64,000 nucleotides of DNA from Flavobacterium sp. KMS (GTDB lineage: Bacteria > Bacteroidota > Bacteroidia > Flavobacteriales > Flavobacteriaceae), in NCBI RefSeq assembly GCF_000813005.1, contig NZ_JSYP01000019.1, positions 62,001-126,000 of the forward strand, given 5' to 3'. The first letter of the stretch is position 1; each line of letters begins with the position of its first letter. The translations under genes were made by a program, and so were the position numbers. This document shows positions 36,731 through 46,244 of this stretch, one piece after another. Below the pieces are notes generated by a model. It saw nothing but the letters and a program-made list of their open reading frames with translations. It had not been told where the DNA came from and did not search any database.

Positions 36731-36898
36731 ATGCAAAAACAATTTATGGACAGTACAAATCAAAAGTTAGTACTAGCATGGGAAAGATTTCAACTCGATG
36801 CATATACTATTGCTTTATTATGGCTATTCTTGCATAGTAAAATTTCCTTGTTCATCCTTCTCTTTTACCATTTCGCTATTTTCACTATGTTTGTATAG
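36731..36898 (+). CDS. Possible small membrane protein
   Basis: 55 codons from the ATG at 36731: MQKQFMDSTNQKLVLAWERF then a hydrophobic stretch IALLWLFLHSKISLFILLFY. It directly follows mobC on the same strand. No known family; it may not be expressed. Confidence 0.25.
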   Translation: MQKQFMDSTNQKLVLAWERFQLDAYTIALLWLFLHSKISLFILLFYHFAIFTMFV

Positions 36899-36999
36899 TA
36901 TGATAATCTGGCATAAAATTACTATTTTATATTGCATAATCTAAACTCAAGTCAAAGCAGTATAATAGTTTTTAACTAATATACACGAAACAAACTAAT

Positions 37000-38019
37000 A
37001 TGACCGAAGAAACAAAAAATATAATTGCTATTGAAGCAGATTTATTCCATGAGTTATCTCAACTTGTTGAACATAGTCAGCGGCAAGTAATTATGCAAAA
37101 CAATAGTGTTTTAACTTTACTTTTTTGGCAAATTGGATTTCGTATAAATGAAACCATACTACAGAATAAGCGTGCTGAATATGGAAAACAAATTGTGCCG
37201 ACAGTGTCGGCACAATTGGAAAATAAGTATGGTAGAAATTTTACCGAAAAAAACGTAAGACGAATGCTGCGTTTCGCAGAGCAATTTAAAGACAAGCAAA
37301 TTGTAGCAACATTATCACAACAATTGAGCTGGTCTCATTTTATAGAGTTATTACCTCTGAAGAAAACAGAAGCCAAATTATTCTATGCGCATCAAGTAAT
37401 CGATCAGTTAATGAGTATTAGAGATTTGCGAAAACAAATTGCTGCTAAAACTTTTGAGCGTACTGCAATAGCAAATACACAGACAGTTCAAATAGAAAGC
37501 AACTTACCAAGCACCTTCAAAGATCCTTATTTATTGGATTTTCTTAATTTAGGGAATGCCTATTTGGAAAAGGATTTAGAGCAAGCAATCTTATACGATT
37601 TAGAAAAATTCATTCTCGAACTTGGCAAAGGATTTACATTTGTAGAACGTCAAAAAAGAATGATTATAGATGGTGAGGATTTTAATTTAGATTTGCTTTT
37701 TTATCATCGAAAATTAAAGCGATTAGTAGCAATAGAATTAAAATTAGGGCGGTTTCAAGCCAAGCACAAAGGACAAATGGAGTTATACCTTAAATGGTTA
37801 GATAAGTACGAAAAACAAGAAGGTGAAAAAACACCAATAGGTTTAATCCTTTGTGCCGAAAGTAGCAGAGAGCAAATAGAGTTACTTGAAATGCATAAAG
37901 ACGGCATTATGGTGGCTGAATATTGGACCGATTTGCCGCCTAAAAAACAGTTTGAAGAAAAAATACACCTGCTTTTAAGTGAAGCAAAAGAAAGAATAGA
38001 AAGGAAAAAGCTGCTATAA
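37000..38019 (+). CDS. DUF1016/YhcG PDDEXK nuclease-domain protein
   Basis: 339 residues. The N-terminal DUF1016_N region (LLFWQIGFRINETIL...GKQIVPTVSAQLENKYGRNF; SWSHFIELLPLK) precedes a PDDEXK domain with DGEDFNLDLLFYHRKLKRLVAIELKLGRF, giving D, E and K of the active site. Such proteins occur in Bacteroidota mobile elements and near restriction systems; the function is not settled. It is monocistronic, convergent with the repressor gene. Confidence 0.85.
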   Translation: MTEETKNIIAIEADLFHELSQLVEHSQRQVIMQNNSVLTLLFWQIGFRINETILQNKRAEYGKQIVPTVSAQLENKYGRNFTEKNVRRMLRFAEQFKDKQIVATLSQQLSWSHFIELLPLKKTEAKLFYAHQVIDQLMSIRDLRKQIAAKTFERTAIANTQTVQIESNLPSTFKDPYLLDFLNLGNAYLEKDLEQAILYDLEKFILELGKGFTFVERQKRMIIDGEDFNLDLLFYHRKLKRLVAIELKLGRFQAKHKGQMELYLKWLDKYEKQEGEKTPIGLILCAESSREQIELLEMHKDGIMVAEYWTDLPPKKQFEEKIHLLLSEAKERIERKKLL

Positions 38020-38033
38020 TAAGTATCAAAAAA

Positions 38034-38798
38034 TTATGCCTTATTCTTAAGTTCCAGAACATCTCTTTTGAGTTCTAAAAGCAACTCTTTCATACTTTGG
38101 GTTTCGGATAGCTCCTGCTTTTTATCTGTACGTCCGATGTTGCACTCATATTCCCAGATTTCCAGAATGTCAGAAGCCTTTACTTCGTAATTGGGATAGA
38201 AATGATTGTCGGATTCTAAAACCAGTGCATTTTTTTTGTTTTTATTCAGGCGTTTATATACCATACCCTCATTTTTAGTAATCAGGATATAGGTTTTACC
38301 ATCCATCACCTCTCCCAGCCTTTCTACATAACGACCAATGATAATTGACCCATCTTCATGTGGTGGCATAGAGTCCCCTTCCACAGGAAAACCTCTGTGT
38401 TTACCTGGTCCTAAAAAAGGCAACGCCATTTGTTGCAGACTCTCGATATATTCAGGATCTCCATATCCATTTAGATAACCCGCTTTTGCTTTTTGGGTCA
38501 CGATTTCTACAAAATCATTTCCTGCCGCATCAACGGTAATGGGCAACAACAATCTGTTGTTTTCCAATTTTAGCAAATCATCTATTGGGATTTTTCGAAC
38601 ATCTACAGAGAGTAACAGATCGATACTGATCTGATAATAATGCGCTATTTTCTTTAGAATTTCATACGGTGCTTCTGAGGTGCCATCTTCGTATTTGGCA
38701 TACCTTCCCCGTGTAATTAAAAGACTCTCAGCCACCTTTTCCTGAGAAATCTTCCTTTTTGCTCTAAGACTTTTGATGTTATCGGAAAATAAAGACAT
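38034..38798 (-). CDS. XRE-S24 (LexA/UmuD-like) repressor
   Basis: 254 residues. The N-terminal HTH (SQEKVAESLLITRGRYAKYEDG) is followed by a C-terminal S24 serine-lysine peptidase: cleavage site region KAKAGYLNG (Ala-Gly), nucleophile VEGDSMPPH, general base Lys in MVYKRLNK. RecA-stimulated self-cleavage is expected upon DNA damage. It is divergent from the Y-family polymerase, with a perfect palindrome 8 bp before its start, so it probably represses itself and the polymerase pair. Confidence 0.87.
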   Translation of the reverse strand: MSLFSDNIKSLRAKRKISQEKVAESLLITRGRYAKYEDGTSEAPYEILKKIAHYYQISIDLLLSVDVRKIPIDDLLKLENNRLLLPITVDAAGNDFVEIVTQKAKAGYLNGYGDPEYIESLQQMALPFLGPGKHRGFPVEGDSMPPHEDGSIIIGRYVERLGEVMDGKTYILITKNEGMVYKRLNKNKKNALVLESDNHFYPNYEVKASDILEIWEYECNIGRTDKKQELSETQSMKELLLELKRDVLELKNKA

Positions 38799-38805
38799 GT
38801 TGATT

Positions 38806-38842
38806 TTGTTACAATTTGTAACAACAAAGATAGATAATTTTG
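38806..38842. promoter_or_regulatory. Operator and divergent promoter of the mutagenesis module
   Basis: TTGTTACA-ATT-TGTAACAA (38806-38824) is a perfect 8-3-8 palindrome between the repressor and the polymerase. TAATTTTG at 38835-38842 fits TAnnTTTG for the plus-strand genes, and its -33 region falls inside the palindrome. Repressor binding would block it. Confidence 0.7.
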
Positions 38843-38886
38843 ATATAATCTGTACTAATTTTGTTCCGTATAAAAGGAAGAAGATT

Positions 38887-40068
38887 ATGGGAAGGTCAAT
38901 TGTACATATCGATATGAATACATTTTTTGTATCCTGCGAAAGGTTAACAAATTCAGAGTTAAACGGAGTGCCACTAATTATTGGAGGTGGAGACCGTGGC
39001 GTGGTTGCCTCTTGCTCCTACGAAGCACGCACTTTTGGAGTGCGATCTGCCATGCCTATTAAGATGGCACTTCGACTTTGCCCACAGGCAAAAGTAATGA
39101 AAGGCGATATGGAATTATATTCCACTTTATCACATACCATTACAGAAATAATTCAGGAGAAAGCTCCCATAGTAGAAAAAGCAAGTATTGATGAATTTTA
39201 TCTCGATATCACTGGTATGGATAAATTTTATGGGAGCTACAAGTGGACGAGTGAACTCGCCCAAACCATTACCAAAGAAACAGGATTGCCGCTAACTTTT
39301 GCCTTATCAGTGAACAAAACAGTTTCAAAAATTGGTACTGGAGAAGGAAAACAAAAGCAGAATCTGGAGATTCCCGAACATATGGTACAGCCTTTTTTGA
39401 ATCCATTATCTATTCAGAAAATTCCAATGGTGGGAGATAAAACTTTTCAACTGCTCTCCCGAATTGGGATCAGAACCATTCAGACGCTCTCTGAAATGCC
39501 TTCAGAAGTCTTACAGCAAATGATTGGCAAAAATGGTACGGAACTCTGGAAGAAAGCCAACGGTATCGATAATAATCCGGTGGAACCCTACACAGAGCGT
39601 AAATCCATATCAACCGAACATACTTTCTCCCAGGATACCATTGACATCATAAAACTCAAACGCATCTTAGTTGGTATGGTTGAAAAATTGGCCTTTCAAT
39701 TGCGCTCCGAGCAGTGGCTAACCTCTACTGTAGTGATCAAAATCCGCTACGCCAACTTTGATACCGAAACCAAACAATGCCGTATTGCCTATACCTCGGC
39801 TGATCATACCCTGACCAAAAACGTAACTGATCTTTTTGATAAACTCTACCAGCGTCGTATGCGCCTACGCCTGATTGGAATTCGGTTCAGTGGACTCGTT
39901 CGCGGTACCTATCAGATTAACCTCTTTGAGGATACCGAGGAAATGCTCTCACTCTATCAGGCTATGGACAAAATGAAAAGTCGCTACGGCTTTGATGCCG
40001 TCATGCGCTGCGCCGGAGCGAGTTTTAAACCCAATACAAAAAATGAAATTTTAAAACGGAACATATAA
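38887..40068 (+). CDS. Y-family DNA polymerase (UmuC/DinB type)
   Basis: 393 residues from the ATG at 38887 (MGRSIVHIDMNTFFVSCERL); the frame extends to 38773 but those residues cover the operator. Catalytic HIDMNTFF, YEAR and KASIDEFYLD are intact, followed by a helix-hairpin-helix (SIQKIPMVGDKTFQLL) and a little-finger domain. It performs translesion synthesis. It is 50 bp upstream of the DnaE-like gene, forming a damage-inducible mutagenesis cassette under the S24 repressor. Confidence 0.9.
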   Translation: MGRSIVHIDMNTFFVSCERLTNSELNGVPLIIGGGDRGVVASCSYEARTFGVRSAMPIKMALRLCPQAKVMKGDMELYSTLSHTITEIIQEKAPIVEKASIDEFYLDITGMDKFYGSYKWTSELAQTITKETGLPLTFALSVNKTVSKIGTGEGKQKQNLEIPEHMVQPFLNPLSIQKIPMVGDKTFQLLSRIGIRTIQTLSEMPSEVLQQMIGKNGTELWKKANGIDNNPVEPYTERKSISTEHTFSQDTIDIIKLKRILVGMVEKLAFQLRSEQWLTSTVVIKIRYANFDTETKQCRIAYTSADHTLTKNVTDLFDKLYQRRMRLRLIGIRFSGLVRGTYQINLFEDTEEMLSLYQAMDKMKSRYGFDAVMRCAGASFKPNTKNEILKRNI

Positions 40069-40118
40069 AATTCTTAAGCTAACTTTTTCTAAATACTACT
40101 TTTTTAATACACTATCCG

Positions 40119-43100
40119 ATGTACCTCAATTGTCATTCTTTTCATTCCCTGCGCTACGGAACCATACCACTCAATGAGCTGGTACAGCAGGCTGTGGCAT
40201 GCAATGTAAAAGCAATGGCGCTCACCGATATTAATACCGTAACAGGAATTTATGATTTTATAAAAGCCTGTAAGGAGGTTAACATCAAGCCAATTGTGGG
40301 CATGGAATTACGTTGTGAGGGGCAACTTCGCTATATCACATTAGCCAGGAATCGTTCAGGGCTCGGTCAAATGAACCGTTTTCTTACCCAGCATAATTTT
40401 GATGGGACTCCGCTGCCTTTTTCTGCTCCGAATTGGGAAGATATAGTAGTGCTATATCCACTGGAGAATATACCTGATGTTTTAAAAGAAAATGAATATA
40501 TAGCCATACGCTCCGAGCAACTCCCCAAACTTTTCCATACCCAGTGGAAAGCACTGCTGCATAAAATGGTCATCCTGCAACCCGTTACTTTTCGAACCAA
40601 AAGAGAATTCAATTTACACCGGATTCTCAGAGCCATTGATACTAATGTGCTTCTATCCAAACTAACTGAAGATGATATTTGCAAGACTTCAGAAGTGATG
40701 ATTGCTGAGGAGCAATTACTAGTCCAATTTGGCGACTACTCCCAGATTATAGCCAATACCCAAAAAATAATTGAAGACTGTAATTTTGAGTTTGATTTCA
40801 AGACACCTAAAAATAAAAAATTTTATACCCAGGGAAGAGAAACCGATATCGCCTTATTGACCCAATTGGCTTTGGAAGGATTGCTGTGGCGTTATGGAGC
40901 TGATAACCTCGTGGCTAAGGCGCGTGTGGAAAAAGAGCTAAAAGTCATCGATGAATTGCAATTCAGCGGGTATTTTTTAATCACCTGGGATATCATCCAG
41001 TACAGTAACAGTTGTGGTTTTCTGCATATCGGCAGAGGTAGCGGAGCCAATAGTATCGTAAGTTATTGTCTGGGTATAACTGACATCTGCCCTATCGAAC
41101 TCGACTTGTATTTCGAACGTTTTTTGAACCTCAATCGAAAAACTCCTCCCGATTTTGATATTGACTGGTCGTGGAAAGAGCGCAATACGATACTCGAATA
41201 TATTTTCAAACGCTATGGAGCCGATTACGTTGCCTTTTGTGGGACTAATGTAGAATTTAAATACCGCTCGATATTTCGGGAAGTCGGTAAAGTATTCGGA
41301 CTCCCTAAAGAAGAACTCGATATGCTGGCGAAAAATCCCATGGCACTGCATGAAACCAATACGATCGTGAAGTACGTTCAGGAGTATGGAATGTTACTCG
41401 AGAAATACCCTAACCAGCGCAGCATGCATTCCTGTGGGATTATCATATCCGAAGAGCCCATTACCAATTATACGCCTTTGGAAATGCCCCCAAAAGGATT
41501 TCCTATTGTACTCTTTGATATGCACATCGCCGAGGATATTGGTTTTGAAAAATTTGATATTCTAAGTCAGCGTGGTATTGGTCATATCGATGACAGTGTG
41601 AAGCTCATCCAAAAAAACCGTGGCATAACAGTAGATATTCGCGATACGGCGCTTTCTAAAGACGAGGCTCTATGCAATACCTATTTAGCTACCGGTAAGA
41701 CCATTGGCTGCTTTTATATTGAAAGTCCCGCTATGCGTGGACTACTGCGCCGCCTCAATTGTGATAATTACAAGATACTCGTGGCGGCATCTTCCATTAT
41801 CCGTCCCGGAGTGGCACAGTCTGGTATGATGAAAGAATACATTTTCCGCCACAACCATCCTGATAAATTCGAATATTTTCATCCCGTTTTTAAAGAACAG
41901 CTGGGGGAAACCTACGGTATTATGGTCTATCAGGAAGATGTGATTAAAATTGCTTTACACTATGGTGGATTGCCTGCTGCCGATGGAGATATCCTGCGTC
42001 GTGCTATGAGCGGTAAAGGGCGTTCTATTGCTGCCTTGCAAAAAGTAAAGGATAATTTCTTCGCCTCTTGTTTGCAAAAAGGACATTCCGTACAACTCAG
42101 TCACGAAATATACCGCCAAATTGAATCCTTTGCAGGCTATTCCTTTTGCAAAGCGCACTCTGCTTCGTACGCCGTAGAGAGCTATCAGAGCTTGTATCTC
42201 AAAGTACATTATCCTGTGGAGTTCATGGTAGCAGTGATTAACAATCAGGGAGGATTTTACAGAACTGAAGTCTATGTGCATGAAGCGAAGATGTCAGGCG
42301 CGACCCTGCACAATCCGTGCGTCAACAAAAGCGATTACGAAACCACACTATACGGCACCGATGTCTATTTAGGCTTCATGCATCTTGAGGGATTGGAAAC
42401 TAAACTGGCCCAACAAATTATTAAAGAGCGCGAAGCCCATGGTGACTTCTTATCATTGGAAAACTTCATCAATCGTATTCCCATTGGTATTGAAGGCATC
42501 CAAATCTTGATTTTCATCGGCGCCTTCCGATTTACAGGACAATCCAAAAATCAATTATTGGTAATTGCCCGACTCATACTGGTGAATTTCAAACCTGAAA
42601 ACAAAAATCTGATGCTACTGCAGGAACCTGTCAAAACATATAAATTACCTGTACTGGAACGCTCGGCTTTTGAAGATGCCTTTGATGAAATTGAACTGCT
42701 GAGTTTCCCCGTATCTTGCACTCCTTTTGATTTATTGCAAACCCAATACAGAGGTTCTGTACTAGTCAAGGATTTACTTGTTCATCATAAAAAAACAGTA
42801 AAAATGCTCGCTTATCTGATCTCCCGAAAACACGTTCCTACCAAAAGAGGCACGATGTATTTTGGAACCTGGATAGATAACAAAGGAGATTATTTCGATA
42901 CTGTACACTTTCCCGATAGTCTGGCTCAGTATCCTTTTTTGGGTGGTGGTTGTTACCTGCTCTTGGGTATCGTGGAAGTAGATTATCATTTTCCAACAGT
43001 TACCATAACCAAAATGGCCAAGATGCCATTCATCCCTGACCCGCGATATTCCAATACCAATGACAGACAATTCAAAGTACACGAACAGATACGAGAAGAT

Positions 43101-43172
43101 GTAAGCATGACACATCGCGCTCCTTATCCTTCAGAACATGAAATTAATATTCCAAGACAGAAAATGAATTGA
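40119..43172 (+). CDS. DNA polymerase III alpha subunit, DnaE-like
   Basis: 1017 residues, shorter than replicative DnaE and close to error-prone DnaE2. The N-terminal PHP domain starts NCHSFHSLRYGTIPLNEL (the usual HSDYS-type motif is altered) with MALTDINTV. The palm carries GRGSGANSIVSY and PPDFDIDWSW with the catalytic Asp pair; KAHSASYAVESYQSLYLK is the conserved finger motif. Pairing with a Y-family polymerase suggests an ImuBC-like mutasome carried by the element. Confidence 0.88.
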   Translation: MYLNCHSFHSLRYGTIPLNELVQQAVACNVKAMALTDINTVTGIYDFIKACKEVNIKPIVGMELRCEGQLRYITLARNRSGLGQMNRFLTQHNFDGTPLPFSAPNWEDIVVLYPLENIPDVLKENEYIAIRSEQLPKLFHTQWKALLHKMVILQPVTFRTKREFNLHRILRAIDTNVLLSKLTEDDICKTSEVMIAEEQLLVQFGDYSQIIANTQKIIEDCNFEFDFKTPKNKKFYTQGRETDIALLTQLALEGLLWRYGADNLVAKARVEKELKVIDELQFSGYFLITWDIIQYSNSCGFLHIGRGSGANSIVSYCLGITDICPIELDLYFERFLNLNRKTPPDFDIDWSWKERNTILEYIFKRYGADYVAFCGTNVEFKYRSIFREVGKVFGLPKEELDMLAKNPMALHETNTIVKYVQEYGMLLEKYPNQRSMHSCGIIISEEPITNYTPLEMPPKGFPIVLFDMHIAEDIGFEKFDILSQRGIGHIDDSVKLIQKNRGITVDIRDTALSKDEALCNTYLATGKTIGCFYIESPAMRGLLRRLNCDNYKILVAASSIIRPGVAQSGMMKEYIFRHNHPDKFEYFHPVFKEQLGETYGIMVYQEDVIKIALHYGGLPAADGDILRRAMSGKGRSIAALQKVKDNFFASCLQKGHSVQLSHEIYRQIESFAGYSFCKAHSASYAVESYQSLYLKVHYPVEFMVAVINNQGGFYRTEVYVHEAKMSGATLHNPCVNKSDYETTLYGTDVYLGFMHLEGLETKLAQQIIKEREAHGDFLSLENFINRIPIGIEGIQILIFIGAFRFTGQSKNQLLVIARLILVNFKPENKNLMLLQEPVKTYKLPVLERSAFEDAFDEIELLSFPVSCTPFDLLQTQYRGSVLVKDLLVHHKKTVKMLAYLISRKHVPTKRGTMYFGTWIDNKGDYFDTVHFPDSLAQYPFLGGGCYLLLGIVEVDYHFPTVTITKMAKMPFIPDPRYSNTNDRQFKVHEQIREDVSMTHRAPYPSEHEINIPRQKMN

Positions 43173-43400
43173 TAATCCTCAAAATTTTTAAAACTGTTTT
43201 TTTTTACCTCATTAAAATGAATTTTATGAATCACTTCAGCGATACAGAAATTTTTATTTCTAGTACTGGGGAGAAATTGACGTTCCTAATCCTGGTCTTA
43301 TAGAAAAACAATGTAGCCTAAGAGACCGGTTTAGTTAAAAAATATACCCAAAACAATTAAAAAGCCTATTTTTTTCAATGTGAAAACAATCTTAACAAAT

Positions 43401-43557
43401 AGTTGTATTTTACTTACTTTTATCTTGGTGAAATACGAAGAAATTAAACGGCATTTTTCAAAGCATACCTCTGCCTTAGAAAATACAATGCAAACCACGC
43501 CCCCAAAATTATTAATATATAACTGTTATATTAGGTATACGCAATTTTAATTGTCTC
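43401..43557 (+). pseudogene. Decayed copy of the small gene at 45709
   Basis: GAAGAAATTAAACGGCATTT at 43439 aligns with GAAGAAATAAAACGCTATTT at 45718. The match continues through ACAATGCAAACCACGCCC, then AACTGTTATATTAGGTATACG, to TTTTAATTG. The ATG is lost and indels break the frame. The upstream 35 bp also align, so promoter and gene were duplicated together. Confidence 0.6.
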
Positions 43558-43610
43558 TAAACGTACGGATATCCATATATTTTATATAATTTTAGGTAAA
43601 CTTTATAATT

Positions 43611-43937
43611 ATGTCTACAAAATTTTGGATAGAGAAAAATTGGGGCAAATCCGTTAATAACGCAACAAGTAGAGAGACTAATCTTGCAATTGAAGAAATA
43701 AGCAAAGTAAGCAAAGAACAAGGTGCTTTCTGGGTAGGACATATTGACAAGAAGTATGTTCTTGAAATTCATAAAGACTTAAATCTATTTTTAATTTATG
43801 GAGAAAATCAAGATAAAAAAATACAAACAAAATTTGTTAATTGGGATGAATGCAGACACTTTCTCGACATGTACTTTGCTAAAGACTTTTTAAGACTTAA
43901 GAACAAAATAAAATTGAATGCCTTTTCAAATAGCTAG
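43611..43937 (+). CDS. Hypothetical protein
   Basis: 108 residues, soluble, with many aromatic and charged residues (FWIEKNWGKSV; AFWVGHIDKKYVLEIHKDLNLFLIYGE). A small alpha/beta protein resembling immunity-type families in composition only. No family recognised; stands alone. Confidence 0.55.
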   Translation: MSTKFWIEKNWGKSVNNATSRETNLAIEEISKVSKEQGAFWVGHIDKKYVLEIHKDLNLFLIYGENQDKKIQTKFVNWDECRHFLDMYFAKDFLRLKNKIKLNAFSNS

Positions 43938-44390
43938 CTACCTGGCTAATCTTTGATGAATTCTATAGCTGTCAATAAAAACTTTTCAAAAGAAAAGAGA
44001 AAAAAGCAATTAAAATAATGTCATAACTGGCAAAGGAAATGCTATAAATCTCCAAGGGTGACCAGTGAAAGAACTAAACTAAGCTTGTCATTAGGCGCAC
44101 TTCGCTAACAATATCAAATAATTTGATTTACTTTTTTTCGTTTTGACAAGTAATTAAATTACTCTAAAGTGATATATTTAAAGTACTTAATGATATAATT
44201 GTGCCACAAGATTGTTTACTGAATTAAAATCTAATACAAACTCCTCAGCTTCATTTTTAGTACAGAAAATGCAACAGTATTCTAAAGTAATAACCAGGCT
44301 AATTTATTCCATGTTTTACAGCACAACAAACAAATTGAATCTGCGATTGATTTTTTGTTGCCTCCTGGAAAACTCCGCTATTACCGATAA
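43938..44390. other. Probably gene-free region
   Basis: A 64-codon frame at 44212-44406 (MFTELKSNTNSS...) has no support and may be decayed. No repeats or RNA genes were seen. Confidence 0.3.
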
Positions 44391-44696
44391 AAATGGCGCT
44401 GTATAGCAACACAGTTGGATCTGATACAAAAAAATGACATTTTTACTATATCAGCTTATATCCCTTTTGATGTTACCTTGATCCTGGTAGACGAGCTAAA
44501 AGTGCATGTAGTATGCTATAAAAGCAACCACGATCTCATGCAATTGATAACTGCTTATGCAGCAAATATCCAAGGAAAGTTTTTTTCCCTAAATAATTCC
44601 TGCAATACTCCTTGGCGTAAGAGAAGCTGTTTTTTTGATGTAAATGATACTAAAAGTGAATTTCTTAATCAAAACAATTACTATGTGTTTTTGTAA
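44391..44696 (+). pseudogene. Possible remnant ORF without an ATG
   Basis: An open frame of about 100 codons (IPFDVTLILVDELKVHVVCY...; LITAYAANIQGKFFSL) starts right after a stop at 44388 with no ATG in phase; only a TTG at 44415. The composition looks coding. It is probably the end of a lost gene, but could be a TTG-started small protein. Confidence 0.3.
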
Positions 44697-44785
44697 ATTC
44701 TCGTTTTACTAATTTTAATAGCATTCTTTTTCGAAAGTTAGATTGCCCTTGCCGTAGATGCCAATGTTGTCTATTTGGTAAAAAA

Positions 44786-45020
44786 AAGATGCCTCCAAAT
44801 TAAGGCATCTTTTTAAAGAAAATAATATTTCATGAGAATTTGATGCATTTATACCCCAAACCCATCAAATAGACCTACTAGAAACCTCATGAAATAATAC
44901 AATTGATGTAACAAGTGTATAACACTAAGGTACACTAAAAATGATTACAATAGAAAAATTAAGCAATAAATATCGCAAAAAAAAGGTGCTTTTTTTTGAA
45001 CTCCTTATTCTATAGTTTTT
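44786..45020 (+). repeat. Imperfect tandem repeat, unit 1
   Basis: Starts with the terminator hairpin AAGATGCC/GGCATCTT (44786-44814), continues with TTCATGAGAATTTGATG, CCCAAACCCATCAAATA, CCTACTAGAAACCTCATGAA and ends with a micro-ORF. Unit 2 at 45108 repeats it at about 322 bp spacing. A third partial trace (CTTTTGATAGATATGAAGTAATCTAGTA) lies at 45382. Confidence 0.75.
44941..45015 (+). CDS. Micro-ORF in repeat unit 1
   Basis: 24 codons: MITIEKLSNKYRKKK, then a hydrophobic tail VLFFELLIL. The first 15 codons match the micro-ORF of unit 2 with three synonymous and two amino-acid changes. It may be a leader peptide or small bioactive peptide; expression unknown. Confidence 0.3.
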   Translation: MITIEKLSNKYRKKKVLFFELLIL

Positions 45021-45107
45021 ATAATGATTTTATATACAGGCATTTACAAAATCGGTAGCTTATCTTTTGATAGCTATGGGGTAATCTAGTATTTTTAGCA
45101 AAAAAAA

Positions 45108-45314
45108 AAGATGCCGTCGTGGTAAGGCATCTTTAAAAAAAAATAATAGTTCATGAAAATTTGATGTGTTTTATTCCCCCAAACCCATCAAATAACCCTA
45201 CTAGAAGCCTCATGAAATAGTATAATTAATATATATCACTAAGGTACACAATAAATGATTACAATAGAGGAACTAAGTAATAAATATCTTAAAAAAAAAT
45301 ATGCTATTTTATAG
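45108..45314 (+). repeat. Imperfect tandem repeat, unit 2
   Basis: Same order as unit 1: terminator hairpin 45108-45134, TTCATGAAAATTTGATG, CCCAAACCCATCAAATA, CCTACTAGAAGCCTCATGAA, CACTAAGGTACAC, micro-ORF. Confidence 0.75.
45255..45314 (+). CDS. Micro-ORF in repeat unit 2
   Basis: 19 codons: MITIEELSNKYLKKK then YAIL. It shares its first 15 positions with unit 1. Same uncertainty about expression. Confidence 0.3.
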   Translation: MITIEELSNKYLKKKYAIL

Positions 45315-45708
45315 GATAACTTATTTTATTTTTACCCTAACCTATTCAAGAACAATAACATATCGAAATACTTACTTGTCTTTTGATAGATATGAAGTAA
45401 TCTAGTAGTAATTCAACTACTACCATAATACTAGTACAACGAAAACTTATTTAAAGACTAAATAGTGTAATAATAAGATCAGTTAGTCGATTAACTTATC
45501 TTATCGGGATGATTTTTAATGAGTCAGCCCTTCAGTTGTAGAACCAAGACTTCTTTTAGATCACCTGTAGTATCTAATAATTCCATTTTTTCTAGTAGTA
45601 TTGTAAATTTTTTATTTTCAAAAAATAGAACAGAAAATTATTGAATTTATATGGTTACAAAGTAGATCCAGCCTTGACATACATTGGTATTTTGCTTATT
45701 TTTGCCTT
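45315..45708. other. Gene-free region
   Basis: AT-rich; holds the partial third repeat trace near 45382 and the likely promoter of the gene at 45709 (TTTTTGCC just before its start). No ORF. Confidence 0.35.
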
Positions 45709-45942
45709 ATGAATCATGAAGAAATAAAACGCTATTTTGAAAGTACACCTCCGCCCCAGGAAGTACAATGGAAACCATGGGCTAAAATTTTTGATACACA
45801 GCTTTTCTTAAGTAGTTGTTATATAGGAATACATAATTTTAATGGTCCTCTGGAGATGTGTCCCGCCTGGTGGCATCTTAAGGATTTTTATTACCATGTT
45901 AAGCGTAACGCTCCCAATAATAACCAGATACAGTCAGAATAA
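45709..45942 (+). CDS. Small hypothetical protein, DUF6965-like
   Basis: 77 residues: MNHEEIKRYFESTPPPQEVQWKPW... and IFDTQLFLSSCYIGIHNF... . The order of an acidic opening helix, a PPPQ turn and an IFDTQLFL helix is that of a small Bacteroidota family that I believe is DUF6965. Found on mobile elements; function unknown. A decayed copy lies at 43401. Confidence 0.55.
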   Translation: MNHEEIKRYFESTPPPQEVQWKPWAKIFDTQLFLSSCYIGIHNFNGPLEMCPAWWHLKDFYYHVKRNAPNNNQIQSE

Positions 45943-46037
45943 AAGAGCCTATTTACAAACCCGGGGCTATTCCTGTTTATATCGGATGTTATATAAAAAG
46001 TACAAAACAATGGAATTATGATCCCTACAGAATTGCC

Positions 46038-46244
46038 TTAGTTGGCTGGATTTTCCATTTGGCTGATAATCTTGTTTACTTCACTTTCCGTTGATTTGAG
46101 TTTGGTCTGGCAAAAAGTAATAAGCTCCGAAGCCCTCTTGACTTTTGTGGCCAGTACATCAACCGAAATCGTTTCATTTTCTATTTCCTTTGCAATGGCT
46201 GCCAGTTCAGCGTATGCAGTTTCATAAGTCAGTGTCTCTTTCAT
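46038..46244 (-). CDS. xseB: Exodeoxyribonuclease VII small subunit
   Basis: 68 residues. LTYETAYAELAAIAKEIENETISVDVLATKVKRASELITFCQ is the XseB two-helix fold. It overlaps xseA by 23 bp. With XseA it degrades single-stranded DNA from both ends. Confidence 0.9.
   Translation of the reverse strand: MKETLTYETAYAELAAIAKEIENETISVDVLATKVKRASELITFCQTKLKSTESEVNKIISQMENPAN

Noticed and set aside
40367..43115. Several minus-strand ORFs of 60-124 codons inside the dnaE gene
   Set aside because: They are shadows of the polymerase frame and carry no family motifs.
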